Origin: Anaerolineae bacterium | Lineage (GTDB): Bacteria; Chloroflexota; Anaerolineae; UBA4142; SHND01 | Reading direction: 5' to 3' | Assembly (NCBI GenBank): GCA_020851635.1 | Contig: JADZCJ010000053.1 | Location: forward strand, 19,561 to 83,560 | DNA: 64,000 nt | Shown: positions 1-7,988 of the stretch, piece after piece | Position numbering within the stretch: the first letter of the stretch is position 1 | Layout: the number at the start of each line of letters is the position of its first letter | Notes under the pieces: model-generated | Databases searched by the model: none | Seen by the model: the letters and a program-made list of their open reading frames with translations, nothing else | Told to the model about the DNA's origin: nothing | Translations under genes and position numbers: made by a program

Positions 1-1
1 G

Positions 2-589
2 TTGACCTTGACGGTCCGCGCGCGATTCAGCCACCCGGCGGGAGAATTGCTTGGAACGGCGGGTTTTGGTTTTTGGAATGACCCGTTCGACTGGTCGGGC
101 AATGTGCAAGCTCCTCCCAATGCGCTGTGGTTTTTCTATGCGTCACGGCAGAGCGACATGTCGTTTGTGCGGGGTATGCGCGGGCATGGACTGCGCGCAG
201 GTTTTTTGAACGGCGGCAAGCGCGATGCGGTGATGATGGCATTGGGCAATGCGTTGTTCAAGATGCCGGGAATGGACAAGGTCATCTTTTCGGCGGCGGA
301 GAAATTGATGGGCGCAGAGGAGCAGCTGCTCGACGAGATTGACATGACCCAGTGGCACGAGTACAAAATCGAGTGGGGCGTCAAGGAAGCGGTGTTTTGG
401 GTGGATGCGCAGGAAAAATTTCGCGCCAAGAATCCGCCGACTGTGCCGCTGGGTTTTGTGGCATGGATAGACAATAACGCGACGACGATGGGTCCGGGCA
501 AGGAATTTTCATTTCAGCGAGTGCCGGTGCCGATGCGCGAGTGGATGGAACTGTCATACGTCAAAATCGAGCGCGGAGAGCCGGCGTAA
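2..589 (+). CDS. Beta-sandwich (concanavalin A-like) protein, 5'-truncated
   Basis: Only the last 195 residues are visible; the reading frame is open to the window edge, so the true start is probably upstream and the TTG at position 2 is not a convincing initiator. The segment WHEYKIEW (residues 118-125) followed by VFWVD (131-135), and WNDPF at 25-29, resemble the strand pattern of GH16 and laminarinase-like jelly-roll domains. No GH16 catalytic E-x-D-x-x-E signature is visible, so glycosidase activity is unsupported and a sugar-binding or structural role is equally possible. Its stop codon overlaps the next start by one base (TAATG), which implies co-expression with the DUF309 gene. Confidence 0.6.
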   Translation: MTLTVRARFSHPAGELLGTAGFGFWNDPFDWSGNVQAPPNALWFFYASRQSDMSFVRGMRGHGLRAGFLNGGKRDAVMMALGNALFKMPGMDKVIFSAAEKLMGAEEQLLDEIDMTQWHEYKIEWGVKEAVFWVDAQEKFRAKNPPTVPLGFVAWIDNNATTMGPGKEFSFQRVPVPMREWMELSYVKIERGEPA

Positions 590-1071
590 TGGGCGATCAG
601 GAAATTCCCGCCGTTATCTCCGGGCGTGACTCGCCTACCCGTGATTGCTGTGGGCGCGCGCCGACGCCCGAAATGCTTTTTGCGTTCGAGCAGTTTAATC
701 GGGGTGAATTTTGGGAGCAGCACGAGACGCTGGAATTGGTGTGGCGCGCCGAAAAGGACACGACGATCCGTAACCTGTACAAAGGGATCTTGCAGGTGGG
801 CGTCGGGTTTTATCACCTGACCAGGAGCAATTACAATGGCGCGACAAAGGTTTTGGGGCGCGGAATCAAGTATTTGAAACCGTACGAACCATCCTGTTAT
901 GGAGTGGATGTGACGCGGTTGATTCGAGAGGCGAGTCTCGTCTGGTGGAAGGTGCGGGATGCCGGTCCGGAAGGGATTGGTGAGCTAAAGGATATGGAAC
1001 TGCCGCGAATCCACCCGGCACAAGCTCAAGTTGGTTCTCATGCCCCAGATTCACGGGTTGAGTCAGGGTGA
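589..1071 (+). CDS. DUF309 family protein
   Basis: This 160-residue protein carries the DUF309 signature FNRGEFWEQHE at residues 36-46 and a second helix around LYKGILQVGVGFYH (63-76). The family is small, helical and found in bacteria, archaea and plastids; its biochemical role is unknown. The ATG at 589 is preferred over an in-frame start at 541 because it forms a TAATG junction with the preceding stop, typical of translational coupling. The last 20 or so residues are not conserved in appearance. Confidence 0.8.
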   Translation: MGDQEIPAVISGRDSPTRDCCGRAPTPEMLFAFEQFNRGEFWEQHETLELVWRAEKDTTIRNLYKGILQVGVGFYHLTRSNYNGATKVLGRGIKYLKPYEPSCYGVDVTRLIREASLVWWKVRDAGPEGIGELKDMELPRIHPAQAQVGSHAPDSRVESG

Positions 1072-1095
1072 CAGCCAAAAGAATTGGAGGGTCGT

Positions 1096-1792
1096 ATGTT
1101 GACACCCGTCAATTTGGATGAACGATTTCAGCGAGAGTTACAGGTGCTCATGACTGCAGAGGAGTTTTTGGCGTGGGATCACGAGGATATTCATGCGGAA
1201 TGGGTGAACGGGGAAGTGACAGTCTTTATGCCCGCATCGCTCCGACATCAGCTGATTGTCAGCTTGCTGAATACGCTACTCGGGCTCTATTTGCGCCTGT
1301 TGAATTTAGGCACAGTGTTGACCGCGCCGTACTCGATGCGCGCGGCGCCGGGGGGGGGTGGTACGCGAACCTGATTTGCTGTATGTGGCGACAGAGCATG
1401 CGGACAGAATCAAGCCAATGTATTTGGAGGGACCCGCCGATTTGGTCGTTGAGGTCATTTCGGATACGAGTGTAACGCGCGACCGCGCTGACAAGTTTTA
1501 CGAGTATCAAGAGTCGGGGGTGCGCGAATACCTGATTATTGATTCACGCCCGGGCAAGCAGCGCGTGGATTATTATGGGTTGGATGAGAATGGGAGTTAT
1601 CAGCCGATCGTGGCGGACGAAAAGGGCAGATTTCAATCTCGGGTAATCCGCGGATTTTGGTTTCACAGTGAATGGTTGTTTCAAGAAAAGGAGCCGGATG
1701 CACTGATGTTGCTGGGGGAAATTCGCGGTTTGAGCAGCGCGGAAATCGAATCAATTCAAAGGCTGTTGGGCAGGGAGAGCCCGAACGCATAG
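1096..1792 (+). pseudogene. Uma2 family endonuclease-like gene, frameshifted
   Basis: Two partial frames together make one Uma2 (DUF820, PD-(D/E)XK fold) protein. The 5' part starts at ATG 1096 behind a GGAGG ribosome site (1086-1090) and reads EEFLAW and AEWVNGEV. The 3' part, in the next frame, supplies REPDLLYV, the VVEVIS strand and GVREYLIID, which form the family core. The frames switch at a run of nine G residues (1350-1358); eight would restore a single frame. Either the gene is truly inactivated or phase-variable, or the homopolymer was miscounted during sequencing. Uma2 genes are common in Cyanobacteria and Chloroflexota, often in many copies, and their role is unclear. Confidence 0.8.
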
Positions 1793-1805
1793 AAAAGGAA
1801 AATGT

Positions 1806-2054
1806 ATGGCGTATATCATTGCCGAGCCGTGTATAGATGTTAAAGATGCCTCGTGCGTTGCCGTGTGTCCCGTGGACTGTATTCACGGCGGCGAAGAGGA
1901 CAATATGTTGTTTATCAACCCGGATGAATGTATTGACTGTGGCGCGTGTGTGCCCGAGTGTCCCGTGAGCGCGATTTTTCCCGAAAATCAGGTGCCCGAA
2001 CAGTGGCGGCACTTTATCGAAATGAATTATGCGTATTTTCGCAAGACCGAGTAG
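1806..2054 (+). CDS. 7Fe-type (3Fe-4S/4Fe-4S) ferredoxin
   Basis: This 82-residue protein shows the spacing of FdxA-type ferredoxins. C9, C17 and C21 (C-x7-C-x3-C-P), with C25 nearby, fit a 3Fe-4S site, and C42, C45, C48 and C52-P fit a 4Fe-4S site. It would act as a small cytoplasmic electron carrier; the partner enzyme cannot be named from context. The start is the ATG at 1806, preceded by an A-rich AAAGGAAA ribosome site. The next gene begins 17 bp downstream, so the two may share a transcript. Confidence 0.9.
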   Translation: MAYIIAEPCIDVKDASCVAVCPVDCIHGGEEDNMLFINPDECIDCGACVPECPVSAIFPENQVPEQWRHFIEMNYAYFRKTE

Positions 2055-2071
2055 GAATCGGAGCATCGCGA

Positions 2072-3139
2072 TTGGAGTTTTTGTTACAGCCCGCGCTTTT
2101 GTATGCGCTATTGCAGTTGGGCGTGGTGGTCACGTTTGCAATCACGGCAGTGAGGGCGTGGAGACATTCGCGGGCGCGGTTTCTTGAACTCGTAACCGCG
2201 TTCCTCTTTGGTTTGCTCCTCGAACAGGGCGATATTTTTTTGTTTGGGACGTATCGCTATAACCCGAACTGGGTTTTGCTCGGCGACGTGCCCATCGCGA
2301 TTGCGCTGACGTGGGCGATGATTATCGCAGGGGCGATGAATATTACGGATGCGCTGGGCATCAGAGATGTGGGGGAGGGGAGCTCGAGAGCGGCGGACAG
2401 AGCGACGGTTGACGAGAAACGTGAAACGTCAAGCGCAAAAAGCGCGGCAGCTAGAGCGCGTTGGTTGGTGCGGGGGCTGCCCGCGCCAATGTCGGATGCA
2501 ATATGGGCGATTGTGCTGGATTTGGCGATTGACGCGGTGGCGATACGACTCGGATTGTGGACCTGGACGATTCGGGCGGATGAGGGTTGGTTCGGAGTGC
2601 CCTGGGGAAATTTCTTTGCCTGGCTTTTTGTCGCATTCTGGTTTTCTTTTTTTACGCGGATTGTGCGGGCGCGACAGTCGGAAGGAACGGTGCGCGGCTG
2701 GTCGCGGCAGTGGTTGGTCCCCTTGCAGGCGTTTGGCGGCTTGATTGCGGCGCTGGCGCTGTTTGTCGCCATCGAGAATACAGCGGCGCTGCCCTTGATT
2801 GCGGATACGGGACAGGCATACAACAACAACGTGTGGATTATTTTTGCGGTCACGCTCGCCGTATTTGTCGGCGTGATGTGGCGGGCGCTGTCTGAAAAAC
2901 GCACGGTCCGTGAACGCGCGGACCATTGGCTGTTGTTGGTGCGGTTTGTCATTCATCTCTTGTTTTTGGCGGCGCTTGTATTCACCGGAATGTATTTGAG
3001 CGCGCCGGCGCTGCTGGCGGCGGCTCTCGCGATGTTTGCCGGCGAGCTGAGTTTGCTGTGGCACTGGCGGAACGAATTGCGCGAGGTGTTACGAACGCGA
3101 CATGAAACACGTAAAAGAAATGTGCCCACGCATTTTTGA
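2072..3139 (+). CDS. CruF-like (DUF422) carotenoid biosynthesis family membrane protein
   Basis: A polytopic membrane protein of about 355 residues. The segments GDVPIAIALTWA (71-82) and GVPWGNFFAW (175-184) match conserved blocks of the PF04240 family, which includes the carotenoid 1,2-hydratase CruF and the bacterioruberin hydratase. A charged loop at about 98-135 separates the N-terminal helices from the core. The start is a TTG at 2072 with GGAG at 2060-2063; longer in-frame starts would run through the ferredoxin gene. No phytoene synthase or desaturase is present nearby, so a carotenoid role rests on family similarity only, and many PF04240 members have unproven substrates. Confidence 0.65.
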   Translation: MEFLLQPALLYALLQLGVVVTFAITAVRAWRHSRARFLELVTAFLFGLLLEQGDIFLFGTYRYNPNWVLLGDVPIAIALTWAMIIAGAMNITDALGIRDVGEGSSRAADRATVDEKRETSSAKSAAARARWLVRGLPAPMSDAIWAIVLDLAIDAVAIRLGLWTWTIRADEGWFGVPWGNFFAWLFVAFWFSFFTRIVRARQSEGTVRGWSRQWLVPLQAFGGLIAALALFVAIENTAALPLIADTGQAYNNNVWIIFAVTLAVFVGVMWRALSEKRTVRERADHWLLLVRFVIHLLFLAALVFTGMYLSAPALLAAALAMFAGELSLLWHWRNELREVLRTRHETRKRNVPTHF

Positions 3140-3192
3140 TGGGTGAGCCGAACAAGATTGCGCAAGCGCGTTTGAGGCAAGGAGCACAAGAC

Positions 3193-3942
3193 ATGGGCAA
3201 GACAGGCAAGAAACTTTTTGGAAATCTGTTGAGCAGCGGCAAGAACGAGTCCAAAGGACTGGCGCGGGTGGACCGTCCGATCACTCAAGAGACACTGCTG
3301 GCGACACGCGGCAAGAGTGTGGACCTGGTGTTTGTGATTGACACGACCGGCTCGATGTCCGACAAGATCAAGAGTCTGCTGCAGACTGCGACGAAATTTG
3401 TGGACCGTTTTGGTTGGCTGCAAATGGACTCGAGGATTGCGATTGTGGCGTTTGGCGATTTGAACGTCAAAAGTGACAAGATCGTGGCGACGGGTTTTAC
3501 GCGCAATATTGAGACGACCAAACAGAGTTTGCAGAAAATTCCGCGTTTCAGCGGCGGGGCAAACCGGGGCGAATCTTCGCTAGAGGCACTGCAAAAGGCG
3601 ATGGGGATGGATTTCCGCGACAATGTGGTCAAGGTGGCGCTGTTGATCACGGATGAGCCGGCGCTGCAAACCCGGCAGGTCAAGGCGAGCGATATTATCG
3701 AGCAGCTTGTGGACAGGGAGATACTCACTTTTGTCGTCTCGACGCCCGAAAAATACTTTAAAGAGATGGCGGCGGTGACGGGCGGTCGCTGGTACCGGAT
3801 TTCCGCCCAGACGGATTTTACGGACCTGCTCGAAATGTTTGGTGACATTGCTGACAGGGTCTCGGAAACGGTGGCAGATGTGTATTGTATCGGTGATGGG
3901 CGAGTGTCGGACTATTTGCGGCTGGCGGCGCCTGAAAAATGA
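3193..3942 (+). CDS. von Willebrand factor A domain protein
   Basis: A 249-residue protein made almost entirely of one VWA domain. The metal-ion-dependent adhesion site is intact: D50-T-T-G-S54 (DxTxS form) after the strand VDLVFVI, with later acidic positions in LLITDEP. No signal peptide or membrane segment is seen, so it is probably cytoplasmic, like TerY-type VWA proteins that scaffold complexes. ATG 3193 is chosen because AAGGAG lies at 3179-3184; an ATG at 3139 touching the preceding stop would add 18 residues. It overlaps the DUF1444 gene by 4 nt, so the pair likely works together. Confidence 0.8.
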   Translation: MGKTGKKLFGNLLSSGKNESKGLARVDRPITQETLLATRGKSVDLVFVIDTTGSMSDKIKSLLQTATKFVDRFGWLQMDSRIAIVAFGDLNVKSDKIVATGFTRNIETTKQSLQKIPRFSGGANRGESSLEALQKAMGMDFRDNVVKVALLITDEPALQTRQVKASDIIEQLVDREILTFVVSTPEKYFKEMAAVTGGRWYRISAQTDFTDLLEMFGDIADRVSETVADVYCIGDGRVSDYLRLAAPEK

Positions 3943-4754
3943 TGAATTGGGACCCGGACGACCGCGCAATCCCCCCGATGAGCGCCGAAATGTTTTCGAC
4001 GCTCGTCGTCTCGCGGCTGCGTGCAATCGAACATGTGGAAATCATCGGCGGCAAGGGACTGGCGCTCTCGCTCCGAGTGCGGGGGAAGGATACGACGGCA
4101 CAATTGGAGCGAGCTTATGCGCGCTATCGGACCAATCCCGAGGCAGTGTCTCCGATCATTGACCTGTATATTGACAACCTGGTGAACGGCGAGAATGTGG
4201 AACGCGCGGGCAATGAGAACTTCGCCGCGGTGCGCGAGCTGCTGTTGCCGCGTTTGATGACCGCGCGGCAGTGGATGGACAGGCGCGAGGACGGGCTGCG
4301 GCTGGTGATACGCGCGCTTGCGGACGATGTAGGTGAGGGGCTGGTGATAGACCGCGGCGAGGAATTGGAATACGTGCAGGTGGAAATGATTTCCGTCTGG
4401 GAGATTGATTCGCAAAGCGCGTTCGATGCCGCGCAAGAAAATCTCGCGCGTCTTGCGGTCAATGCTCCATATTTGACGCGCGGCGAGGGTGAGGAAACAC
4501 TGCTGATGGACCATTCGCCGAATGCGGCGGCGCGCGTCCTGTTGTCCGAACGGATGCAAGAGTGGCAGGCGCGCGTTGGCGGTGAGTTGCTTGTGGGGTT
4601 GCCCACGCATGATTTGATGCTGGGATTTGCGCGAACACATCCGGCGTTTCAAGAGCTGCGGGCGCAGGTGGCAGAGGATGCTGCTGCGTCGCCGAACGGC
4701 TTGTTGGGGACGCTTTTGCGCCCGCACCAAGGTGCGATAGAATTGTTCACTTGA
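3939..4754 (+). CDS. DUF1444 (YtpQ-like) family protein
   Basis: A 271-residue soluble protein that resembles Bacillus YtpQ-type DUF1444 proteins: an N-terminal helical region, a central segment around ALADDVGEGLVIDRGEEL, and the C-terminal block GGELLVGLPTHDLMLGF, which matches the family's VVAVPHGD-like strand. The function of the family is not established. The ATG overlaps the stop of the VWA gene (ATGA), which indicates translational coupling. A second ATG immediately follows, so the exact start is uncertain by one residue. Confidence 0.6.
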   Translation: MMNWDPDDRAIPPMSAEMFSTLVVSRLRAIEHVEIIGGKGLALSLRVRGKDTTAQLERAYARYRTNPEAVSPIIDLYIDNLVNGENVERAGNENFAAVRELLLPRLMTARQWMDRREDGLRLVIRALADDVGEGLVIDRGEELEYVQVEMISVWEIDSQSAFDAAQENLARLAVNAPYLTRGEGEETLLMDHSPNAAARVLLSERMQEWQARVGGELLVGLPTHDLMLGFARTHPAFQELRAQVAEDAAASPNGLLGTLLRPHQGAIELFT

Positions 4755-4789
4755 CGCGACGAATGACAAAGGACCGGAAACGACAAGAA

Positions 4790-5563
4790 ATGGCATACGA
4801 GTTTATTCTGATACATCGCCAGGAACCCATTGCGGTTGTGCAAATCAACCGGCCCCAGCAGCTGAATGCGCTCAACAGCCGCGTGATGCAAGAGATCACC
4901 GATGCGCTCGCGGAACTGGACGACGATCCCGCGATACGCTGTCTCATCGTGACGGGCAACGAGCGGGCGTTTGGCGCGGGCGCGGATATCAGAGATATGG
5001 CGAGCGCCACGGCGGTCGAGATGTTGGAGCGCAATTGGATCGCGTATTGGGACCGGATTAAAAAGATCACGAAACCCGTCATTGCCGCCGTGAGTGGGTT
5101 TGCGTTTGGCGGCGGTTGTGAGTTGGCGATGGCGTGCGATTTGATTGTCGCGTCCGAGAGCGCGCAATTTGCCCAGCCCGAGATCAATCTGGGTGTGATT
5201 CCCGGCGCGGGCGGCACTCAGCGGCTCACGCGGGCGGTTGGCAAGTCCAAAGCGATGGAAATGGTTTTGACGGGCAAGCCAATGACGGCGCGGGAAGCCG
5301 AAGCGCGCGGACTCGTTGCGCGGGTCTTGCCAACCGAAGTGTATCTGGATGAGGCGAAAAACCTGGCGCTTGAAATTGCGTCCAAAGCGCCGATTGCGGC
5401 GCGCCTTGCCAAAGAGGCGGTCAACAAGGCATTCGAGTCGTCGCTGAGCGACGGAATGGACTATGAACGGAAATTGTTTTACTTTTTGTTTGGCACGATA
5501 GATGGGCACGAAGGTTTGACCGCGTTTGTCGAAAAGCGCAAGCCGGAGTGGAAAGGGAAATAA
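4790..5563 (+). CDS. Enoyl-CoA hydratase (crotonase superfamily)
   Basis: A 257-residue crotonase. Both catalytic glutamates of true hydratases are present: E111 in FGGGCELAMACD and E131 in FAQPEINLGVIPGAGGTQRL. The first oxyanion-hole segment is AFGAGADI (60-67). It should add water across 2-enoyl-CoA in fatty acid, phenylacetate or butyrate-type pathways; the exact chain length cannot be read. ATG 4790 gives the usual family N-terminus; ATG 4763 in frame would add nine basic residues. A second crotonase and a thiolase lie downstream, consistent with acyl-CoA breakdown. Confidence 0.9.
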   Translation: MAYEFILIHRQEPIAVVQINRPQQLNALNSRVMQEITDALAELDDDPAIRCLIVTGNERAFGAGADIRDMASATAVEMLERNWIAYWDRIKKITKPVIAAVSGFAFGGGCELAMACDLIVASESAQFAQPEINLGVIPGAGGTQRLTRAVGKSKAMEMVLTGKPMTAREAEARGLVARVLPTEVYLDEAKNLALEIASKAPIAARLAKEAVNKAFESSLSDGMDYERKLFYFLFGTIDGHEGLTAFVEKRKPEWKGK

Positions 5564-5573
5564 AAGAGCGCGC

Positions 5574-5945
5574 ATGGAAGCCGAGCCCGAACTGATTACC
5601 ATTGTCGAAGGACCGCCGCCGGAATTCAAGACGGTGAACGACGAGTGGATGTACTCGTTGATTGATTCTTCGCGGCCATTTTTTATTTCATTGTGCCAGG
5701 TGCGTTCGCTCAAGGGGCAAATGCTGATGGAACGCTGTCAGCGCGCCTGGCATACGCAGCGCCCGATTCGGTTGGATTTTCCAACGATGAGCGGGATGCG
5801 CAAGCAGCTGGAAATTGTGGCGGCAAGATATGAGGCGCTCCCCGAAGGGGATTTGCTGAACCTGTGGGTGCGCCATCAGCCGCAGGATATTCAGGACAAT
5901 ATGCCGCGCCGCACCGACCAAGACCAGGACCAAGACCCCGAATGA
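5574..5945 (+). CDS. Conserved-looking hypothetical protein, 123 aa
   Basis: A small soluble protein that I do not recognise. Its body contains VNDEWMYSLIDSS and RAWHTQRPIRLDFPTMSG and ends in an acidic, glutamine-rich tail with repeated DQDQD. ATG 5574 follows the hydratase stop by 10 bp, and the stop overlaps the ATG of the oxidoreductase gene (ATGA). Coding status is supported by this tight packing and by the lack of a competing frame; function is unknown. Confidence 0.6.
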   Translation: MEAEPELITIVEGPPPEFKTVNDEWMYSLIDSSRPFFISLCQVRSLKGQMLMERCQRAWHTQRPIRLDFPTMSGMRKQLEIVAARYEALPEGDLLNLWVRHQPQDIQDNMPRRTDQDQDQDPE

Positions 5946-7012
5946 GTGAGTTGCGCGCGGCGGTGATCGGGTTGGCATGGGGACAATTGCATATTGATGC
6001 TCTGCGGCGCATCAAGGATGTGGAGGTGGTCGCCGTTTGTGACACGGACGGAGACCGCGCCAAAGTGGTTGCCAAGAATGCGGGCATCAAGTATGCATCG
6101 AATAATCCCGCCGAGATTCTGGGACGCGAAGAAATCCAACTGGTGACGATCGCCACGCCGCCGCAAACCCAGCGCGATCTGGCAAACAAGGCGATGCTGG
6201 CGAATAAAACTGTGCTGGTCGAATCGCCGGGCGGGCTGAATTCGCAGGAAGCGCAAGCTCTTGTTGAAACGGCGAGGCAGCGCGAGATTCAAAACGCGGT
6301 CGCCTTTCAGACGCGCTATTTGCCTTCGTATGCGTATGCCAAGGAATTGATTGACGAAGAGTATCTGGGTCAGTTTTTGCGCGCCACCGTGAATTTTGTG
6401 ATGGCGCAGCCGTGGGGGCTAAACGGACGATGGGCGGCGGATGACAAAAAGGGCGGCGGCGTGATGCGAAATGTGGCGGTGCATTTTATTGACGCCCTGC
6501 AGTGGTGGCTCGGACCCGTCGAATCGGTTTTTTCGGACCGCGAAACGTTGTTTTCCGAAGTGCGGCGACCCGTTCAAGTGGGACGCGAGACCAAGATGGA
6601 AAAATTCACCGCGACCGCCGACGATGCGTTTTTGTCGTTGGTCAGATTTCGCGGCGGCGGCACCGCGATTCTGAATTTCATGACCGGAGCGCGCCAGGAC
6701 CAACCATGGAGTATTTCGCTGGTCGGCTCGCAAGCAACCTTGCAAATCACGAGTGGGAGTCTTGCGGGCAAGCGCGACACCGAGCGCGATTTTGGCAAAC
6801 TTGAAATCCCGCGTCGTCTGGAGCTGCCTGACCGTCCGCGCGAGCCGTTGATGTGGGCATTGTGCGAGTTGGCGACGGGATTGGCTGGGCAGGCGCGCGG
6901 CGCGGAAGCCGCGCGGAAACCGCCCACGTTTCGGGATGCGGTGCAGGCACACAAGGTGATGGAGGCGATTCAACGCTCGTCCGATGATATGTTGTGGGCG
7001 AGTGTGGGGTGA
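5942..7012 (+). CDS. Gfo/Idh/MocA family oxidoreductase
   Basis: A 356-residue NAD(P)-dependent dehydrogenase of the Gfo/Idh/MocA family. The N-terminal Rossmann fold begins AAVIGLAWGQLHIDAL, with a strand ending VVAVCDTDGDRA. The second conserved block is LVTIATPPQTQ followed by NKTVLVESPG, where the usual EKP-type lysine motif reads VESPG. The catalytic lysine of many family members (EKP) is therefore replaced by serine, so substrate oxidation may be altered. The ATG overlaps the preceding stop by 4 nt. Substrates in this family are usually sugars or inositol derivatives; none can be assigned here. Confidence 0.8.
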   Translation: MSELRAAVIGLAWGQLHIDALRRIKDVEVVAVCDTDGDRAKVVAKNAGIKYASNNPAEILGREEIQLVTIATPPQTQRDLANKAMLANKTVLVESPGGLNSQEAQALVETARQREIQNAVAFQTRYLPSYAYAKELIDEEYLGQFLRATVNFVMAQPWGLNGRWAADDKKGGGVMRNVAVHFIDALQWWLGPVESVFSDRETLFSEVRRPVQVGRETKMEKFTATADDAFLSLVRFRGGGTAILNFMTGARQDQPWSISLVGSQATLQITSGSLAGKRDTERDFGKLEIPRRLELPDRPREPLMWALCELATGLAGQARGAEAARKPPTFRDAVQAHKVMEAIQRSSDDMLWASVG

Positions 7013-7015
7013 GCA

Positions 7016-7813
7016 ATGGCAGATTACAAAAAGATACTGTTTGGAGTAGACGGCGGCGTCGCGACGTTGACGTTCAATCGCCCCGACCGCTCGAACGCGT
7101 TCGACGACGAGATGACGGCGGAAACGCTGGACGCGCTAAAACAAATCGAGCGGGATGCGTCCATTCGCGCGATTGTGCTGACCGGGGCGGGCAAGAATTT
7201 TTGCGCGGGACAGGACCTGGTAACATTTGTGGAAGGGCGGCAAAAGGACAAACAGTTCACTCTGCGAGAGCATTTGCTGCACGGTTATAACCGCATCGTG
7301 ACCAAGATTCGCACGATCGAAAAGCCGTTTGTCGCGGCAGTGAATGGCGCGGCGGCGGGCGCGGGTCTGGGCATTTGCTGCGCCTGTGACATGCGGTATG
7401 TGTCCGAGAATGCGAAATTTCGGATGGCGTTTATCGGCATTGGTTTGGCTCCCGACTCGGGCACCTCGTTCCTGCTTCCCCGTCTGATTGGTTACGGGCG
7501 CGCGCTTGAAATGGCGATGACGAACGAGCTGTTGGATGCGCAAGAAGCATTTGCGGCGGGATTGGCGAACAAAGTGTTTCCGCCCGACGAATTGATGGAA
7601 GCAACCATGACGATGGCTAAACAATTGGCAAACGCGCCGACGCGCGGCATCGGGCTGACCAAACGCGCGTTTAATCGCGCGCTAGTCACCGACCTGGAGG
7701 GCGCGCTCGATTATGAAGCGTATGCGCAGAATATTGCAGTCGCGACGCAGGACCATCAAGAAGGACTGAGCTCGTTTCTGGAGAAACGAAGCCCGGTGTA
7801 TCAAGGCAAATGA
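7016..7813 (+). CDS. Enoyl-CoA hydratase/isomerase, PaaG-like
   Basis: A 265-residue crotonase paralogue of the gene at 4790. The oxyanion-hole segment FCAGQDL (62-68) and the run GIGLAPDSGTSFLLPRLIG (from residue 141) match PaaG-type ring-1,2-epoxyphenylacetyl-CoA isomerases, with D147 at the expected acidic position. The first hydratase glutamate is missing (GLGICCACD instead of G-C-E-L-A). An isomerase is therefore more likely than a hydratase. The start lies 3 bp after the oxidoreductase stop, and the gene ends in a strong terminator, which closes this operon. Confidence 0.85.
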   Translation: MADYKKILFGVDGGVATLTFNRPDRSNAFDDEMTAETLDALKQIERDASIRAIVLTGAGKNFCAGQDLVTFVEGRQKDKQFTLREHLLHGYNRIVTKIRTIEKPFVAAVNGAAAGAGLGICCACDMRYVSENAKFRMAFIGIGLAPDSGTSFLLPRLIGYGRALEMAMTNELLDAQEAFAAGLANKVFPPDELMEATMTMAKQLANAPTRGIGLTKRAFNRALVTDLEGALDYEAYAQNIAVATQDHQEGLSSFLEKRSPVYQGK

Positions 7814-7816
7814 GAC

Positions 7817-7848
7817 GCCGCGCACGCAAAGGTGCGCGGCATTTTTTT
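7817..7848 (+). terminator. Intrinsic terminator after the PaaG-like gene
   Basis: A perfect 9-bp GC-rich stem (7817-7825 with 7832-7840) around the loop GCAAAG is followed by seven T residues (7842-7848). It begins 4 bp after the stop codon and separates the upstream operon from the thiolase promoter. Confidence 0.95.
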
Positions 7849-7872
7849 GTCAACGGTCGTCGGCGACTTGTC

Positions 7873-7900
7873 TTGCCAACCGGGATGCGCCGCGTATAAT
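7873..7900 (+). promoter_or_regulatory. Sigma-70-type promoter for the thiolase gene
   Basis: TTGCCA (7873-7878) and a perfect TATAAT (7895-7900) are separated by 16 bp. The predicted start site is about 80 nt before the thiolase start codon. The location directly downstream of a terminator supports it. Confidence 0.75.
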
Positions 7901-7988
7901 CTTGCGAGCAATATGGTGATATGGTTGTTGGCGGAGGAGCGCAGGCATTCGCACACGATAATTTCGACGCGATGAAATGAGAGTAGAA

